In this document: piece by piece, positions 1-7,600 of the stretch
Layout of the letters: each line of letters begins with the position of its first letter
Position numbering within the stretch: the stretch's first letter is position 1
Assembly: GCA_947462925.1 (NCBI GenBank)
Contig: CANHQP010000027.1
Location: 1-49,612 of the forward strand
Source: Flavobacteriia bacterium
GTDB taxonomy: Bacteria; Bacteroidota; Bacteroidia; Flavobacteriales_D; Crocinitomicaceae
Direction: 5' to 3'
Length of the DNA stretch: 49,612 nucleotides
Notes under the pieces: generated by a model
Databases searched by the model: none
What the model saw: the letters and a program-made list of their open reading frames with translations, nothing else
What the model was told of the DNA's origin: nothing
Program-made: the position numbers and the translations under genes

Positions 1-68
1 ATTTCCTTGAATTTAGATTTACATTCAGCTTCATTCGGATAATTATTGAAAAATTCTACTAACTTCAT
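1..68 (-). CDS. IS1595-type transposase, N-terminal fragment (runs off left edge)
   Basis: An ATG at 66-68 on the minus strand opens a frame of 22 codons that continues past the window edge. The peptide begins MKLVEFFNNYPNEAECKSKF. This resembles the start of IS1595/ISXO2-like transposases, which usually open with a similar 'M-[NK]-L-[IV]-E-F ... F-[PD]-[DN]-E' segment ahead of a zinc-ribbon and a DDE-type domain. Those downstream domains lie outside the window, so neither the catalytic residues nor the intactness of the gene can be judged. No terminal inverted repeat or target duplication could be recognised in 69-272. The family call rests on this short N-terminal resemblance only. Confidence 0.5.
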   Translation of the reverse strand, partial: MKLVEFFNNYPNEAECKSKFKE

Positions 69-272
69 ATTACTAATTTTGTACAAAGTTCGTGTTGGTG
101 GACGTAATCTAATTATGTTCTACTGGTATAGTTTACGATATGCATTTAAAATAATATCTAAATTTATCGAATTATAAATTATGGAATTTTATGATGTTTT
201 GCATCTATATTAAAATGAAATGATTTTTCGACACCGAATCAGAAAAATACAAAGATTCAAAGCTAAGTTAGA

Positions 273-842
273 ATGTTTCAAAGGAAAAGGAGAAAATACC
301 GTTTATTGGGTGATTTAGAATTGATTGCTATTTATAAGGAAAGTCGCGACAACGATTCTTTCGGCATCATCTATGAACGATACGGGCATTTGGTGATGGG
401 GACTTGCATGAAATATTTAAAGGATGAATTTGAAGCTGAAGATTTAACTTCAAAAATATTTGAGGAATTAGGCGACAAAATCATCAAACATTCCATTGAT
501 TATTTCAAAGGATGGATTTACAGATTGACAAAAAATGAATGTTTGATGTATTTAAGAAAACAACAAACGAAATTTTTAAATCAAGTTCAAATAGATTTAT
601 TAACAGAAGAATCCGAACAAATTGAGAGCATTGAACCCAAACTGGTTTTACTAGAAAACACCCTTTCTGAACTTAAAACTGATCAAGAACAATGTTTGCG
701 ACTTTTTTATTTGGAAAACAAATCATATCACGAAGTTTCAGCTATTTTGAAACTCGACTTGAATCAAGTTAAAAGTGCGATTCAAAACGGCAAAAGAAAT
801 TTAAAACTTATTTTAATTCAGAACGATGAATTTAAACAATAA
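273..842 (+). CDS. ECF-type RNA polymerase sigma factor
   Basis: This 189-residue protein directs RNA polymerase to a specific promoter set. Region 2 (about residues 25-95) contains 'YERYGHLVMGTCMKYLKDEFEAED', with the usual pattern of a core-binding helix followed by an acidic turn, then 'WIYRLTKNECLMYLRK' resembling the -10-binding part. Region 4 (about residues 125-185) carries a helix-turn-helix, 'YLENKSYHEVSAILKLDLNQVKSAIQNGKRNLK'-like, with the characteristic 'V-K-S-x-[IL]-x-x-[GA]-[KR]' end. Its stop codon overlaps the start of the next gene by 17 nt (826-842), so the two are translationally coupled. Known ECF factors are usually held by a cotranscribed membrane anti-sigma protein, and the neighbour is the obvious candidate here. 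Length and domain order are normal for the family. Confidence 0.9.
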   Translation: MFQRKRRKYRLLGDLELIAIYKESRDNDSFGIIYERYGHLVMGTCMKYLKDEFEAEDLTSKIFEELGDKIIKHSIDYFKGWIYRLTKNECLMYLRKQQTKFLNQVQIDLLTEESEQIESIEPKLVLLENTLSELKTDQEQCLRLFYLENKSYHEVSAILKLDLNQVKSAIQNGKRNLKLILIQNDEFKQ

Positions 843-1890
843 CATTTCCAATCAAGATTCACCAAACTCTCATCTAACAAGGTCTGAGATTGATGCTTTT
901 AGGACAAATGGTTCTAAAGTAGAATCAACGCAATTGGATGAATTCGAAAAAGATGCACTAGAAGGTTGGTCGAAAGCCAGTCAAGGAACTGAAAAAATGC
1001 GTCAACTTGATCAAAAATATTTAAGAAAATCGAATAGATTAATTTGGTTTTCAGGAATCACTTTTATTTTGCTTTTTGTGATTACATTCTTTAACATCAA
1101 ACAAGAAAACAACCAATCTAAAAAAACTGCAAACAAAGAAGTTATTGTTGACAAACAAGACGTTGTGATTTCAAAAGAAATTCAAAAGTTGGAAGAATTA
1201 CCTGAACATTTGCAAATCAATCCTGCAGTGGTTGTTTCCAACTTCAAAACCAAAGTGCAACAAATTGCAATACAAAACAATCAAAATCAAGTAGAAAACG
1301 ACGAGGAATACTTCACCTTGCCTCTAAAGGAAATTCAACCATATTCAATAAAACCCAAATTGACTTTAGATAAAAAACATGCCAAAGAAGTTTATCTGAA
1401 CGACTTTAAACTTGTTGATTATCGATCTTATCGCTCAAAACCAGAAATTCAATCCAAACAAATAATCCTTTCTGGAACGCCAGCAGATGATGGTAATGTG
1501 GAATCCGAAACAGACAATCCAAATTGGAAATCGATTGATGTGCCGTACCATGATTACATCAATCAGACTGTTGAACAATTCAAAACGGGAAATTTCAAAC
1601 AAACATTGAATCGAACTCAATATATTCTGACTTTTTATCCTGACGATATCAATGCTTTGTTTTACGGAGGTTTGTGTTTTTATAACCTCAATGAAATTGA
1701 TCAAGCGATCGAATCATTTCAAAAAGTAATTGCCAATCCATTCAACAATTTTGACGAGGAAGCCTTATGGTATTTAGCAAATGCCTACGATTTGAAAAAT
1801 GACAAAGCAAAAGCGAAAGAACTCTTTCAATTAATTTCTAGTCAGAAAGGATATTACTCCAAACAAGCAGACAAAATGCTCAAGAAATAA
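826..1890 (+). CDS. Membrane-anchored TPR protein, candidate anti-sigma partner
   Basis: The product has 354 residues. Residues 1-70 are a polar cytoplasmic segment and residues 72-91 form a single transmembrane helix (RLIWFSGITFILLFVITFFN). A long polar, low-complexity periplasmic stretch follows, and TPR-like helical repeats occupy about 245-350 ('GNFKQTLNRTQYILTFYPDD', 'ALFYGGLCFYNLNEIDQAIE', 'ALWYLANAYDLKNDKAKAKE'). The gene overlaps the ECF sigma gene by 17 nt, so cotranscription is nearly certain. Position and single-pass topology fit an anti-sigma or sensory partner, but no recognised anti-sigma domain is visible in the N-terminal segment. The role is therefore inferred from context. 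TPRs usually mediate protein-protein contacts, here probably in the periplasm. Confidence 0.7.
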   Translation: MNLNNNISNQDSPNSHLTRSEIDAFRTNGSKVESTQLDEFEKDALEGWSKASQGTEKMRQLDQKYLRKSNRLIWFSGITFILLFVITFFNIKQENNQSKKTANKEVIVDKQDVVISKEIQKLEELPEHLQINPAVVVSNFKTKVQQIAIQNNQNQVENDEEYFTLPLKEIQPYSIKPKLTLDKKHAKEVYLNDFKLVDYRSYRSKPEIQSKQIILSGTPADDGNVESETDNPNWKSIDVPYHDYINQTVEQFKTGNFKQTLNRTQYILTFYPDDINALFYGGLCFYNLNEIDQAIESFQKVIANPFNNFDEEALWYLANAYDLKNDKAKAKELFQLISSQKGYYSKQADKMLKK

Positions 1891-1971
1891 ATTAATAAGT
1901 ACTTCGCAGAGGTAAAGCCATGTAACTTTCCTTGATTTTTTTGTTACTTTGTAAGATCAGCTTTGGGAATT

Positions 1972-3483
1972 ATGAAAAATGCAATTTCTGTTTTAGTCTT
2001 ACTCTTCATCTATTTTCAATCGTTTGGACAAGCTTCCAATATTTTAAAATTTCAGCGAATTGATTTTGAGCGTTTTCAAAAGGCATTCTTTAAAATAGAA
2101 GCAAATCCATATTTGCACATTTCCGAACAAGCACTTCAAAGCAATTTTCAAAAACTGAGAGAAGATTTACGTTCTCCTTTATCTCCACTTGAACAATACC
2201 AAAAATATGCTGCGTTTTTAGCTAAAATTCAATGTGGGCATACCTCGCTTGCACCATCCAAAGCTGTTATCAAAGAATGGGGACGTGCAAATCAGTGTTT
2301 GCCTTTCGATGTTGTGTTGGTCAATAAAAAACTTTTTGCAACCGCAACACATCCAGACGACTTGATTTTACAGGCAAAAAATCAGAAAACGGCAATTAAA
2401 TCTACCAAAGCAAAAGACGTCATTGTAGGAGGAACAGAAATCTACGCTATTGACCACAAGAACATCGCTGAATGGATGGAAATCATTAGTCCTTACGTTT
2501 CATCTGATGAAAACGGAATGGATTTTAAATACTACAGCGCCAGTCAACTATTTGATTTTTACAGATATTTAGCGAATCCAGAAAAGAAAGACTCTATTGA
2601 AATTCAATACATTTATAAAAGAGACACCATTTCAAAATTTGTAAAACTTCAACACCCGCTAGTAAATACAATCCGTGCGAGATTTGGAAAGGACAAATTG
2701 GCGATGAAAATGAAAGATTTTGGTTCATTTAGTATTGAAAAAAACAAATATGGCTATTTCAGATTTGAAAGTTTTCAGTTTTCAAAAGGTTTGAAATACG
2801 ATGAATTTTTGAAAAAGTCCTTTGAATCAATGAAAAAGAAAAAAATCGATAAATTAATCATTGATTTAAGAGGCAATACGGGAGGAATTATTCAAGTAGA
2901 GATTTTGCGTTATCTTTTGGACGAAGGAACCGATATTGGCGGTTACACTTTTGAAAAGCAACTTAGTAAAAGTGACTTAAAAAAGTTGGGCGTAAAAATG
3001 CGCAGCTGGACAACCAAAGTCTATCTCAAAAATTTAAAAGCTTTAAAAAAAGCTGACAAACGGAATTTAGAAGCCAATGGACCTTTAAAAGTTGGAAAAA
3101 ATTACCCTGAAAAATTTAAGGGAAACATTGTTGTTATTACGGACGAAGGAACATTTTCAGCGGCCTCGATTTTGGCTTGTCATTTGAAAACTTTGGCTAG
3201 AGCGAAAATTGTTGGCACCACCGCTGGAGGAAGCTTTTACGCTGGGAATGCTGGAACTTTAGAATTGGAATTAAAAAAATCAAATTTGAGTATACAATTG
3301 AATCCTAACTTTTTCAATACCCAACTTTATCCTGCCGCAAACATTGATTTAGAAATCAAAAAACCTGATTTGGAAACATTTTCAGAATCCCTAATTCCAA
3401 GTGTTAAGTTTGAAGTAAATACCAAGAAAGTAAAACCAACTGATGATCCCGTAATCAAGCAAGCTGAGAAACTATTTAAATAA
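1972..3483 (+). CDS. S41 family (C-terminal processing-type) peptidase, secreted
   Basis: The 503-residue protein starts at the ATG at 1972, because the frame's earlier TTG at 1963 would add three residues ahead of a clean signal peptide (MKNAISVLVLLFIYFQSFGQ). The C-terminal half holds the S41 fold: 'KIDKLIIDLRGNTGG' is the conserved strand-turn, and 'VVITDEGTFSAASILACHLK' contains the expected catalytic serine segment, followed by 'IVGTTAGGSF'. No PDZ domain is obvious between the N-terminal region and the peptidase. Family members cleave periplasmic or envelope proteins near their C-termini. The substrate is unknown. The gene lies 81 nt after the TPR gene and converges on an adaptor gene, with the two stop codons directly abutting at 3481-3486. 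Confidence 0.85.
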   Translation: MKNAISVLVLLFIYFQSFGQASNILKFQRIDFERFQKAFFKIEANPYLHISEQALQSNFQKLREDLRSPLSPLEQYQKYAAFLAKIQCGHTSLAPSKAVIKEWGRANQCLPFDVVLVNKKLFATATHPDDLILQAKNQKTAIKSTKAKDVIVGGTEIYAIDHKNIAEWMEIISPYVSSDENGMDFKYYSASQLFDFYRYLANPEKKDSIEIQYIYKRDTISKFVKLQHPLVNTIRARFGKDKLAMKMKDFGSFSIEKNKYGYFRFESFQFSKGLKYDEFLKKSFESMKKKKIDKLIIDLRGNTGGIIQVEILRYLLDEGTDIGGYTFEKQLSKSDLKKLGVKMRSWTTKVYLKNLKALKKADKRNLEANGPLKVGKNYPEKFKGNIVVITDEGTFSAASILACHLKTLARAKIVGTTAGGSFYAGNAGTLELELKKSNLSIQLNPNFFNTQLYPAANIDLEIKKPDLETFSESLIPSVKFEVNTKKVKPTDDPVIKQAEKLFK

Positions 3484-4521
3484 TTATGGAATGATTTTCA
3501 TTCCAGTTTTTAATCCTTCAACGAACGAAGAATCTTTGACTGATTTTTGAATTACGACCTTTGTTAAACGATTAGTTGAAGCCTGCTTTACTTTTCCTTC
3601 CCTAATAAAAGCGGATGGAATACATGCAAATTTCTTTTCTGTTTTACCTTGCAACTTGAATCTATAAACTTTTTTATTACTCAAACCATTCCAATTTGTG
3701 CCCTTGAATAACAGCATTACCTTTGATCCACTATTAACTACTGTTTTGGCTTTCCAATCGAGGCTTTGCACAAAATCATTGGATTCAACCCATACTTTTT
3801 GAACAGATGAAATTTGATGAAAATCAACAGAATCCATGACAACTTTTAAAATTCTTGTTTTATTTGAAACTAAGAGCGCTACCGTTTTATTCTTTTCAAT
3901 GTTTGATCCGACCTTCGCATTTAATTCTAGAACTTTTCCATCAAAAGGCGCTAAAAAAAAGTAGTTAGTCATATTAGACTCCAACTTCTTTAACTCGGTA
4001 TAGCTTTTCAACAAATTTAAATCTTGAATGAGCTTTTGTTCTTCGCGACTGGAAATGACTGGAAAATCTGTAATTAATTGATTTTCTGACAATGAACTTG
4101 TAAAATTCTTCCATTTAAGGATTTCATTGGGCAAAAGGAGCTTTTCAAGAATTTGATTGGCATTATCGAAGGTCGCACGAAATTGATTTTTGACTTGCAA
4201 ATATTGTGAAAAAGCCTTTCGATTATTAATTTGAAACAACAATTGGTTCTTTTTAAACGAACTTTCTCGTTCTAATTCCACTTCACCCTGTTCTAATAAA
4301 CCTCCTACTTTAAATACTAGATTAAATGTATCAGAATAGACGAAATCTGCTGCGTAAGCAAAATTTAAATCCAAAGACTCTAATTCGACCTCTAAAAAAT
4401 TAACATCTTGTGATTTAGCACTTTGAAAAGAGTTTTGATTTTGATTTTTCGCAATAAAAAGGTAAAATATTGTTCCCAAAATAAGTATTAACACAAGAAC
4501 AAGAAGGCCTTTTTTAGACAT
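3484..4521 (-). CDS. HlyD-like efflux periplasmic adaptor (membrane fusion protein)
   Basis: The 345-residue protein starts at the ATG at 4519-4521, preceding MSKKGLLVLVLILILGTIFY, an N-terminal membrane anchor. An in-frame TTG at 4578 would extend it, but that lies within the promoter elements at 4554-4583. The layout fits adaptor proteins: an anchor, a short beta segment, a coiled-coil hairpin (about residues 100-185), a lipoyl-like half motif 'FLAPFDGKVLELNAKVGSNI', then a beta-barrel. Adaptors bridge an inner-membrane pump and an outer-membrane channel. No pump or TolC-like gene is adjacent, so it is an orphan here and the substrate cannot be guessed. Its stop codon abuts that of the S41 peptidase gene. 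Confidence 0.7.
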   Translation of the reverse strand: MSKKGLLVLVLILILGTIFYLFIAKNQNQNSFQSAKSQDVNFLEVELESLDLNFAYAADFVYSDTFNLVFKVGGLLEQGEVELERESSFKKNQLLFQINNRKAFSQYLQVKNQFRATFDNANQILEKLLLPNEILKWKNFTSSLSENQLITDFPVISSREEQKLIQDLNLLKSYTELKKLESNMTNYFFLAPFDGKVLELNAKVGSNIEKNKTVALLVSNKTRILKVVMDSVDFHQISSVQKVWVESNDFVQSLDWKAKTVVNSGSKVMLLFKGTNWNGLSNKKVYRFKLQGKTEKKFACIPSAFIREGKVKQASTNRLTKVVIQKSVKDSSFVEGLKTGMKIIP

Positions 4522-4553
4522 AATTTGACTGAAAAAATTGAATTTCAAAAGTA

Positions 4554-4583
4554 CAAAATTAAGCCCAATCAATGACAATCAAA
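4554..4583 (-). promoter_or_regulatory. Promoter of the HlyD-like gene
   Basis: On the minus strand TTTG (4580-4583) lies 18 nt from TAATTTTG (4554-4561), matching the Bacteroidota -33/-7 consensus TTTG...TANNTTTG. A second perfect -7 element, TACTTTTG, directly follows at 4546-4553. Transcription would begin about 15-30 nt ahead of the ATG at 4521. Confidence 0.6.
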
Positions 4584-4659
4584 CTTTGGATTAACTATAT
4601 GTTAATAACTTCGTGGATAATGTATTTTACTGACTTAAAAAAAACAAGGAACTGACACC

Positions 4660-4667
4660 TATCTTTG
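4660..4667 (+). promoter_or_regulatory. -7 promoter element upstream of the 4691 gene
   Basis: TATCTTTG matches the Bacteroidota -7 consensus TANNTTTG exactly and lies 23 nt before the ATG at 4691. No convincing TTTG -33 box is seen at the usual spacing. Confidence 0.5.
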
Positions 4668-4690
4668 TAATTGAACGAAAACGAAATGCT

Positions 4691-5227
4691 ATGTTAGGAA
4701 CGCTTATCAAACGTAGGCTGTCAGACAATCAAGTTGCGAATGTGTTTGTAAACGCATTGCTTGAGGTTGTGGACAATGGCTTCAAAGAAGTAGCAGCTTT
4801 AATTAACGACGATGCAGCCTTTGTGGCTTCTCCAAATATAACGCCTGAGCAAGACGGTGAATTTGCTTTAATTGTAATTGTAGGAAATTTATCTTACTTA
4901 GAAAGTACATTTGAAGCTGACCAAGCATTCAGGGTAGAAAAATTGATATTTGAAAAATTAGGCAAACTTTACGGAATGTCTGAGCAAGACTTCACGAAAT
5001 TGGTCAGAGAATACCAAAGCTTCATGACAAGAGTAAATCATCCTTCTAAAAATATGATTTACGCGATGTCTAAAGCGATTTTCCACAAGTACAATTTGAA
5101 TGAATTTCAAGATACTTATTTCAAAAGATTATCAGCACCAAATCCTTTGTTTTTGAAAAGAATGGATGAAGTGGTTGGAAATTTTATTTGGAATTGGGAT
5201 TCATTCTTTAAGAAATATAAAATCTAA
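4691..5227 (+). CDS. Conserved hypothetical protein (unrecognised family)
   Basis: This is a soluble 178-residue protein without signal peptide or membrane helix. I do not recognise a domain. Visible features are 'GEFALIVIVGNLSYLESTFE', a predicted mixed helix/strand fold, and an aromatic C-terminus ('FIWNWDSFFKKYKI'). The ATG at 4691 is preferred because the ATG at 4686 is closed by a stop after three codons. The gene stands alone, with its own -7 element upstream and a strong terminator downstream. This suggests an independently expressed, well-maintained gene rather than a spurious frame. Codon use matches its neighbours. Confidence 0.75.
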   Translation: MLGTLIKRRLSDNQVANVFVNALLEVVDNGFKEVAALINDDAAFVASPNITPEQDGEFALIVIVGNLSYLESTFEADQAFRVEKLIFEKLGKLYGMSEQDFTKLVREYQSFMTRVNHPSKNMIYAMSKAIFHKYNLNEFQDTYFKRLSAPNPLFLKRMDEVVGNFIWNWDSFFKKYKI

Positions 5228-5263
5228 GAACTTAGTACGCCATTGGCGATAAATTGCAATCAA

Positions 5264-5291
5264 AGCCGGTCTGTTTAGACTGGCTTTTTTT
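5264..5291 (+). terminator. Rho-independent terminator of the 4691-5227 gene
   Basis: AGCCGGTCT (5264-5272) pairs with AGACTGGCT (5277-5285) around a GTTT loop, with one G-U pair, and is followed by seven T residues. Confidence 0.85.
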
Positions 5292-5311
5292 ATGCGCTCA
5301 AAAAACAGAGC

Positions 5312-5340
5312 AAAAAAAAATCGGGACGACAAGTCCCGAT
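5312..5340 (-). terminator. Terminator of the minus-strand YtxH cluster
   Basis: ATCGGGAC (5320-5327) and GTCCCGAT (5333-5340) form an 8-bp stem with a 5-nt loop. On the minus strand the stem is followed by a run of nine T residues (A run 5312-5320 on the plus strand). It lies 22 nt beyond the stop of the YtxH gene. Confidence 0.85.
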
Positions 5341-5361
5341 TTTAAATAATTTCTGAAAAGA

Positions 5362-5592
5362 TTAAGCTTGAACTTTTGATTTCACATGATCAACATCATT
5401 CTTACTTCTTTCGTAGAAATCATTTAATTTTCCCTTGATTTCGTCGGTCATATCTTCCCCTTTCGTCATCAATTTTTTTCTTGTTTCACTGCCTTTGTTT
5501 GGCGCGAAAAGTACTCCCAATGCAGCTCCTACAGTTGCACCTACTAACAAAGCACCAATTAACTTTGCGTTGTTGTTGTTTGATTTTTCCAT
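5362..5592 (-). CDS. YtxH domain-containing protein
   Basis: This 76-residue protein has a Gly/Ala-rich membrane-associating helix ('[20 protein letters not shown]', about residues 11-30) followed directly by the hallmark '[12 protein letters not shown]' and an amphipathic helix. That is the usual layout of YtxH proteins, which are general-stress-associated proteins of unknown biochemical role. It is the last gene before a strong minus-strand terminator, downstream of a tiny membrane peptide and a lipocalin-like lipoprotein. The grouping resembles envelope or osmotic stress clusters of Bacteroidota. Function beyond the family name is not known. Confidence 0.85.
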   Translation of the reverse strand: MEKSNNNNAKLIGALLVGATVGAALGVLFAPNKGSETRKKLMTKGEDMTDEIKGKLNDFYERSKNDVDHVKSKVQA

Positions 5593-5626
5593 GATTTCTA
5601 TGTATTTAAATTATTGATATTTTGAA

Positions 5627-5776
5627 TTATCGACCTCGGATGATACTCAGTAAAATCGAAATCACGGCTAGGATTAGTAATATGTGAATCAATCCACCCA
5701 AGTTAAAACCTATAAAACCGATGAACCAAAAAACGACCAAAAGAACCGCTATTTGATAAAGAATTCTATTACTCAT
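5627..5776 (-). CDS. Lmo0937-like small membrane protein
   Basis: The preferred start is the ATG at 5774-5776, giving 49 residues (MSNRILYQIAVLLVVFWFIG...). The longer frame to 5848 would overlap the upstream lipoprotein gene by 68 nt and adds an unlikely N-terminus. The sequence is two transmembrane helices separated by 'GFNLGGLIH' and ends in 'IRGR', as in the roughly 50-residue Lmo0937/DUF5670 family. Only 4 nt separate it from the lipoprotein stop at 5781, so the two are cotranscribed. The function of the family is unknown; members often sit beside stress genes. Confidence 0.8.
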   Translation of the reverse strand: MSNRILYQIAVLLVVFWFIGFIGFNLGGLIHILLILAVISILLSIIRGR

Positions 5777-5780
5777 TACC

Positions 5781-6200
5781 TTACTTTTTGGTAACCATGT
5801 GTACTTCAGTGACATCACCTCCATCATCTGTTGAATACCAAAAAGCATCCTCTTCCAATTTCAAAATTTTCAGATTTCGATTTGATTTATCGTCATTCCC
5901 AGTCAATTGAATTCTTTCGTCGTTGCTATGAAATTTCCATTTTCCAGCACCATCAAAAAGTCCACAAGAATAGCTGTAATCACCCCCTTTGGAGAAAGTT
6001 TCTGTGCAATTGGTGTATAAACTTGTCAAATCGTTTCCATTGACAGTGTAATTGTCCACTTCCCAAGTATTTGAAAGTCTTTCTGTTCTAGTTCGAAAAC
6101 TGATCAAAGGACCATCTTCGTATTTTTTACAGCTACTCATCAGTGCCAATACAGTTGAACCGATGGTTAAAACAAAAATAAATGCGGTTAATTTTTTCAT
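5781..6200 (-). CDS. Lipocalin-like lipoprotein
   Basis: The product has 139 residues with a lipoprotein signal peptide ending in a lipobox (LMSSC, Cys 24). The mature part begins 'KKYEDGPLISFRTRTERLSN', a start commonly seen in Bacteroidota lipocalin-like lipoproteins, and continues with 'TWEVDNYTVNGNDLT', consistent with a small beta-barrel. It is predicted to be tethered to a membrane facing the periplasm or surface. Ligand and role are unknown. It is the first gene of the tightly packed trio 6200-5362, followed by the 49-residue membrane peptide and YtxH. Confidence 0.75.
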   Translation of the reverse strand: MKKLTAFIFVLTIGSTVLALMSSCKKYEDGPLISFRTRTERLSNTWEVDNYTVNGNDLTSLYTNCTETFSKGGDYSYSCGLFDGAGKWKFHSNDERIQLTGNDDKSNRNLKILKLEEDAFWYSTDDGGDVTEVHMVTKK

Positions 6201-6326
6201 GATATTTTCCTTAATTTGTTAGCATTGAATTTTTTATGTTTGGTTTTCAAACAACTACTCTAACAACATGTTGGATTAGAACACCTGTTAAAATAGTTGC
6301 TATGAAAATCCATCATCAGGATAAAT

Positions 6327-6959
6327 CTAAAAGCGGAAGCCAATTGTTGCTTGATACCAAACGTTTTTGTAACGCGGTGTTGTTGAATTTCCAGATCCGT
6401 TATTTTTTTGAAAATCTGCTCCAGCTCTCAAGCCAACAACAACATGATTCACCGTAAAGTCAACACCACCAATACCACAAAGGATATTTTTCCTGATATT
6501 GTCGTTATTAAATTCGGTTTCCTGTGCAGAAGTATTTATTGCTGATGAAAAAACATCTTTTTGATGCACTAAATAGGAATATTGAGGCCCCAAAACGATT
6601 GTAAAAAATGAAAGCGGTTTGAAAGCAAACAATAATGGAACATCAACAAAAGTGGTTGTTCTGGAAAAGTCATAAGGGGAACCAAGCAATCTACCTGAAC
6701 CTTGAAATCCTTTTTGAGAAATCAAAATTTCTGGTTGTACACCTAAATATTTTCCAATTGGAATAGAAATAAAGGCACCTCCAGCAAAACCTAACTTTGC
6801 ATTGGCTTGGAAATCTTCACCTTGTGTGTCGTATACATTTGAAATGTTTCCTCCTACTTTTAATCCTCCAGTTAATCTCTCTCTAAAATCATTGTCTTGT
6901 GCAAATGACTGAGTAGAAATCAAAAGAATGGTTGCAAATTTTAATATTGAATTTTTCAT
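6327..6959 (-). CDS. Outer-membrane beta-barrel protein (PorT-like family)
   Basis: The 210-residue protein has a signal peptide (MKNSILKFATILLISTQSFAQ) followed by alternating amphipathic strands typical of the 'outer membrane beta-barrel' family: 'LTGGLKVGGNISNVYDTQGE', 'KLGFAGGAFISIPIGKYLGV', 'QPEILISQKGFQG', ending in aromatic 'ATIGFRF'. The final residue is Phe, as expected for barrel insertion. Members of this family in Bacteroidota range from PorT itself to many uncharacterised barrels, and nothing here points to PorT specifically. The gene lies 18 nt after the coiled-coil lipoprotein gene and is probably cotranscribed with it. Confidence 0.8.
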   Translation of the reverse strand: MKNSILKFATILLISTQSFAQDNDFRERLTGGLKVGGNISNVYDTQGEDFQANAKLGFAGGAFISIPIGKYLGVQPEILISQKGFQGSGRLLGSPYDFSRTTTFVDVPLLFAFKPLSFFTIVLGPQYSYLVHQKDVFSSAINTSAQETEFNNDNIRKNILCGIGGVDFTVNHVVVGLRAGADFQKNNGSGNSTTPRYKNVWYQATIGFRF

Positions 6960-6977
6960 GTTTTCTAAGTTTTTAAA

Positions 6978-7415
6978 TTATTTCGTGTTTTTCATTGTCA
7001 AATCTCTGAATGCTTCTCCAAAAGATTCCATGTCGTGTTTGTATTCTGCCTTGAAAGCTTCCCAAGTTTCTTTTGAATCACCTTGATAACCATCCATTTT
7101 TTGAGAAAGCATTTGGTTTTTCATCTCTAAATTGGTGATTTCATCTTTGTATTCAGCCGTTGCTTTTTTATCCGATGCGATTTTGATTTTGAAATCTTGA
7201 ATGCTTTTCTCGTTTTCTGCGATTGCAACTAATTGTTCTTCTTTGAATTTGGCGATATCAGCTTCATTCTCTCTTTTTGCTTCTTCCAAATCTTCATTTG
7301 CCTCTCGCACATTCTCTTGTTCATCTTTTACTTTTTCAGTGGAAGATTCGCAGCTTTGAAATATTGATGCTCCAGCTATCATTATAACCGAAAACAAAAT
7401 GATTGAATTTTTCAT
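6978..7415 (-). CDS. Coiled-coil lipoprotein
   Basis: This 145-residue protein has a lipoprotein signal (MKNSIILFSVIMIAGASIFQSC) with the lipid-accepting Cys at residue 22. The mature part is almost entirely charged heptad-like helix (about residues 28-125: 'EKVKDEQENVREANEDLEEA' and onward), so a long coiled coil is expected. Bacteroidota lipoproteins of this shape are sometimes linked to peptidoglycan or envelope stress, but no specific function is established. It begins the possible operon 7415-6327 with the outer-membrane barrel. Confidence 0.7.
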   Translation of the reverse strand: MKNSIILFSVIMIAGASIFQSCESSTEKVKDEQENVREANEDLEEAKRENEADIAKFKEEQLVAIAENEKSIQDFKIKIASDKKATAEYKDEITNLEMKNQMLSQKMDGYQGDSKETWEAFKAEYKHDMESFGEAFRDLTMKNTK

Positions 7416-7525
7416 TTGATTTATATTAATTGTGAATGAATTTCCACACTACAAAGGTGCTCTAATTGTGGCCGTTGGTTGTTACACAACTAATTTAAAA
7501 AGTTGTAAGATTCACACTTGGCTAA

Positions 7526-7561
7526 ATAAAAAAAATCGCCTGTTTATCCAACAGACGATTT
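7526..7561 (-). terminator. Terminator of the AraC/kinase/response-regulator operon
   Basis: A 12-bp stem (AAATCGCCTGTT 7533-7544 with AACAGACGATTT 7550-7561) has a 5-nt loop. On the minus strand it is followed by a run of eight T residues (7528-7535 on the plus strand as A). It lies about 40 nt after the response-regulator stop at 7601. Confidence 0.85.
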
Positions 7562-7600
7562 ATTGAGTTTTAATCGCAATCTTTGCTTATTCTCCAAGTT

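Noticed and set aside
6236-6457. Plus-strand frame of 73 codons overlapping the beta-barrel gene
   Set aside because: It is antisense to the well-supported barrel gene, with no promoter or family resemblance.
6327-6959. Calling the beta-barrel PorT
   Set aside because: The family is large and nothing distinguishes PorT itself.
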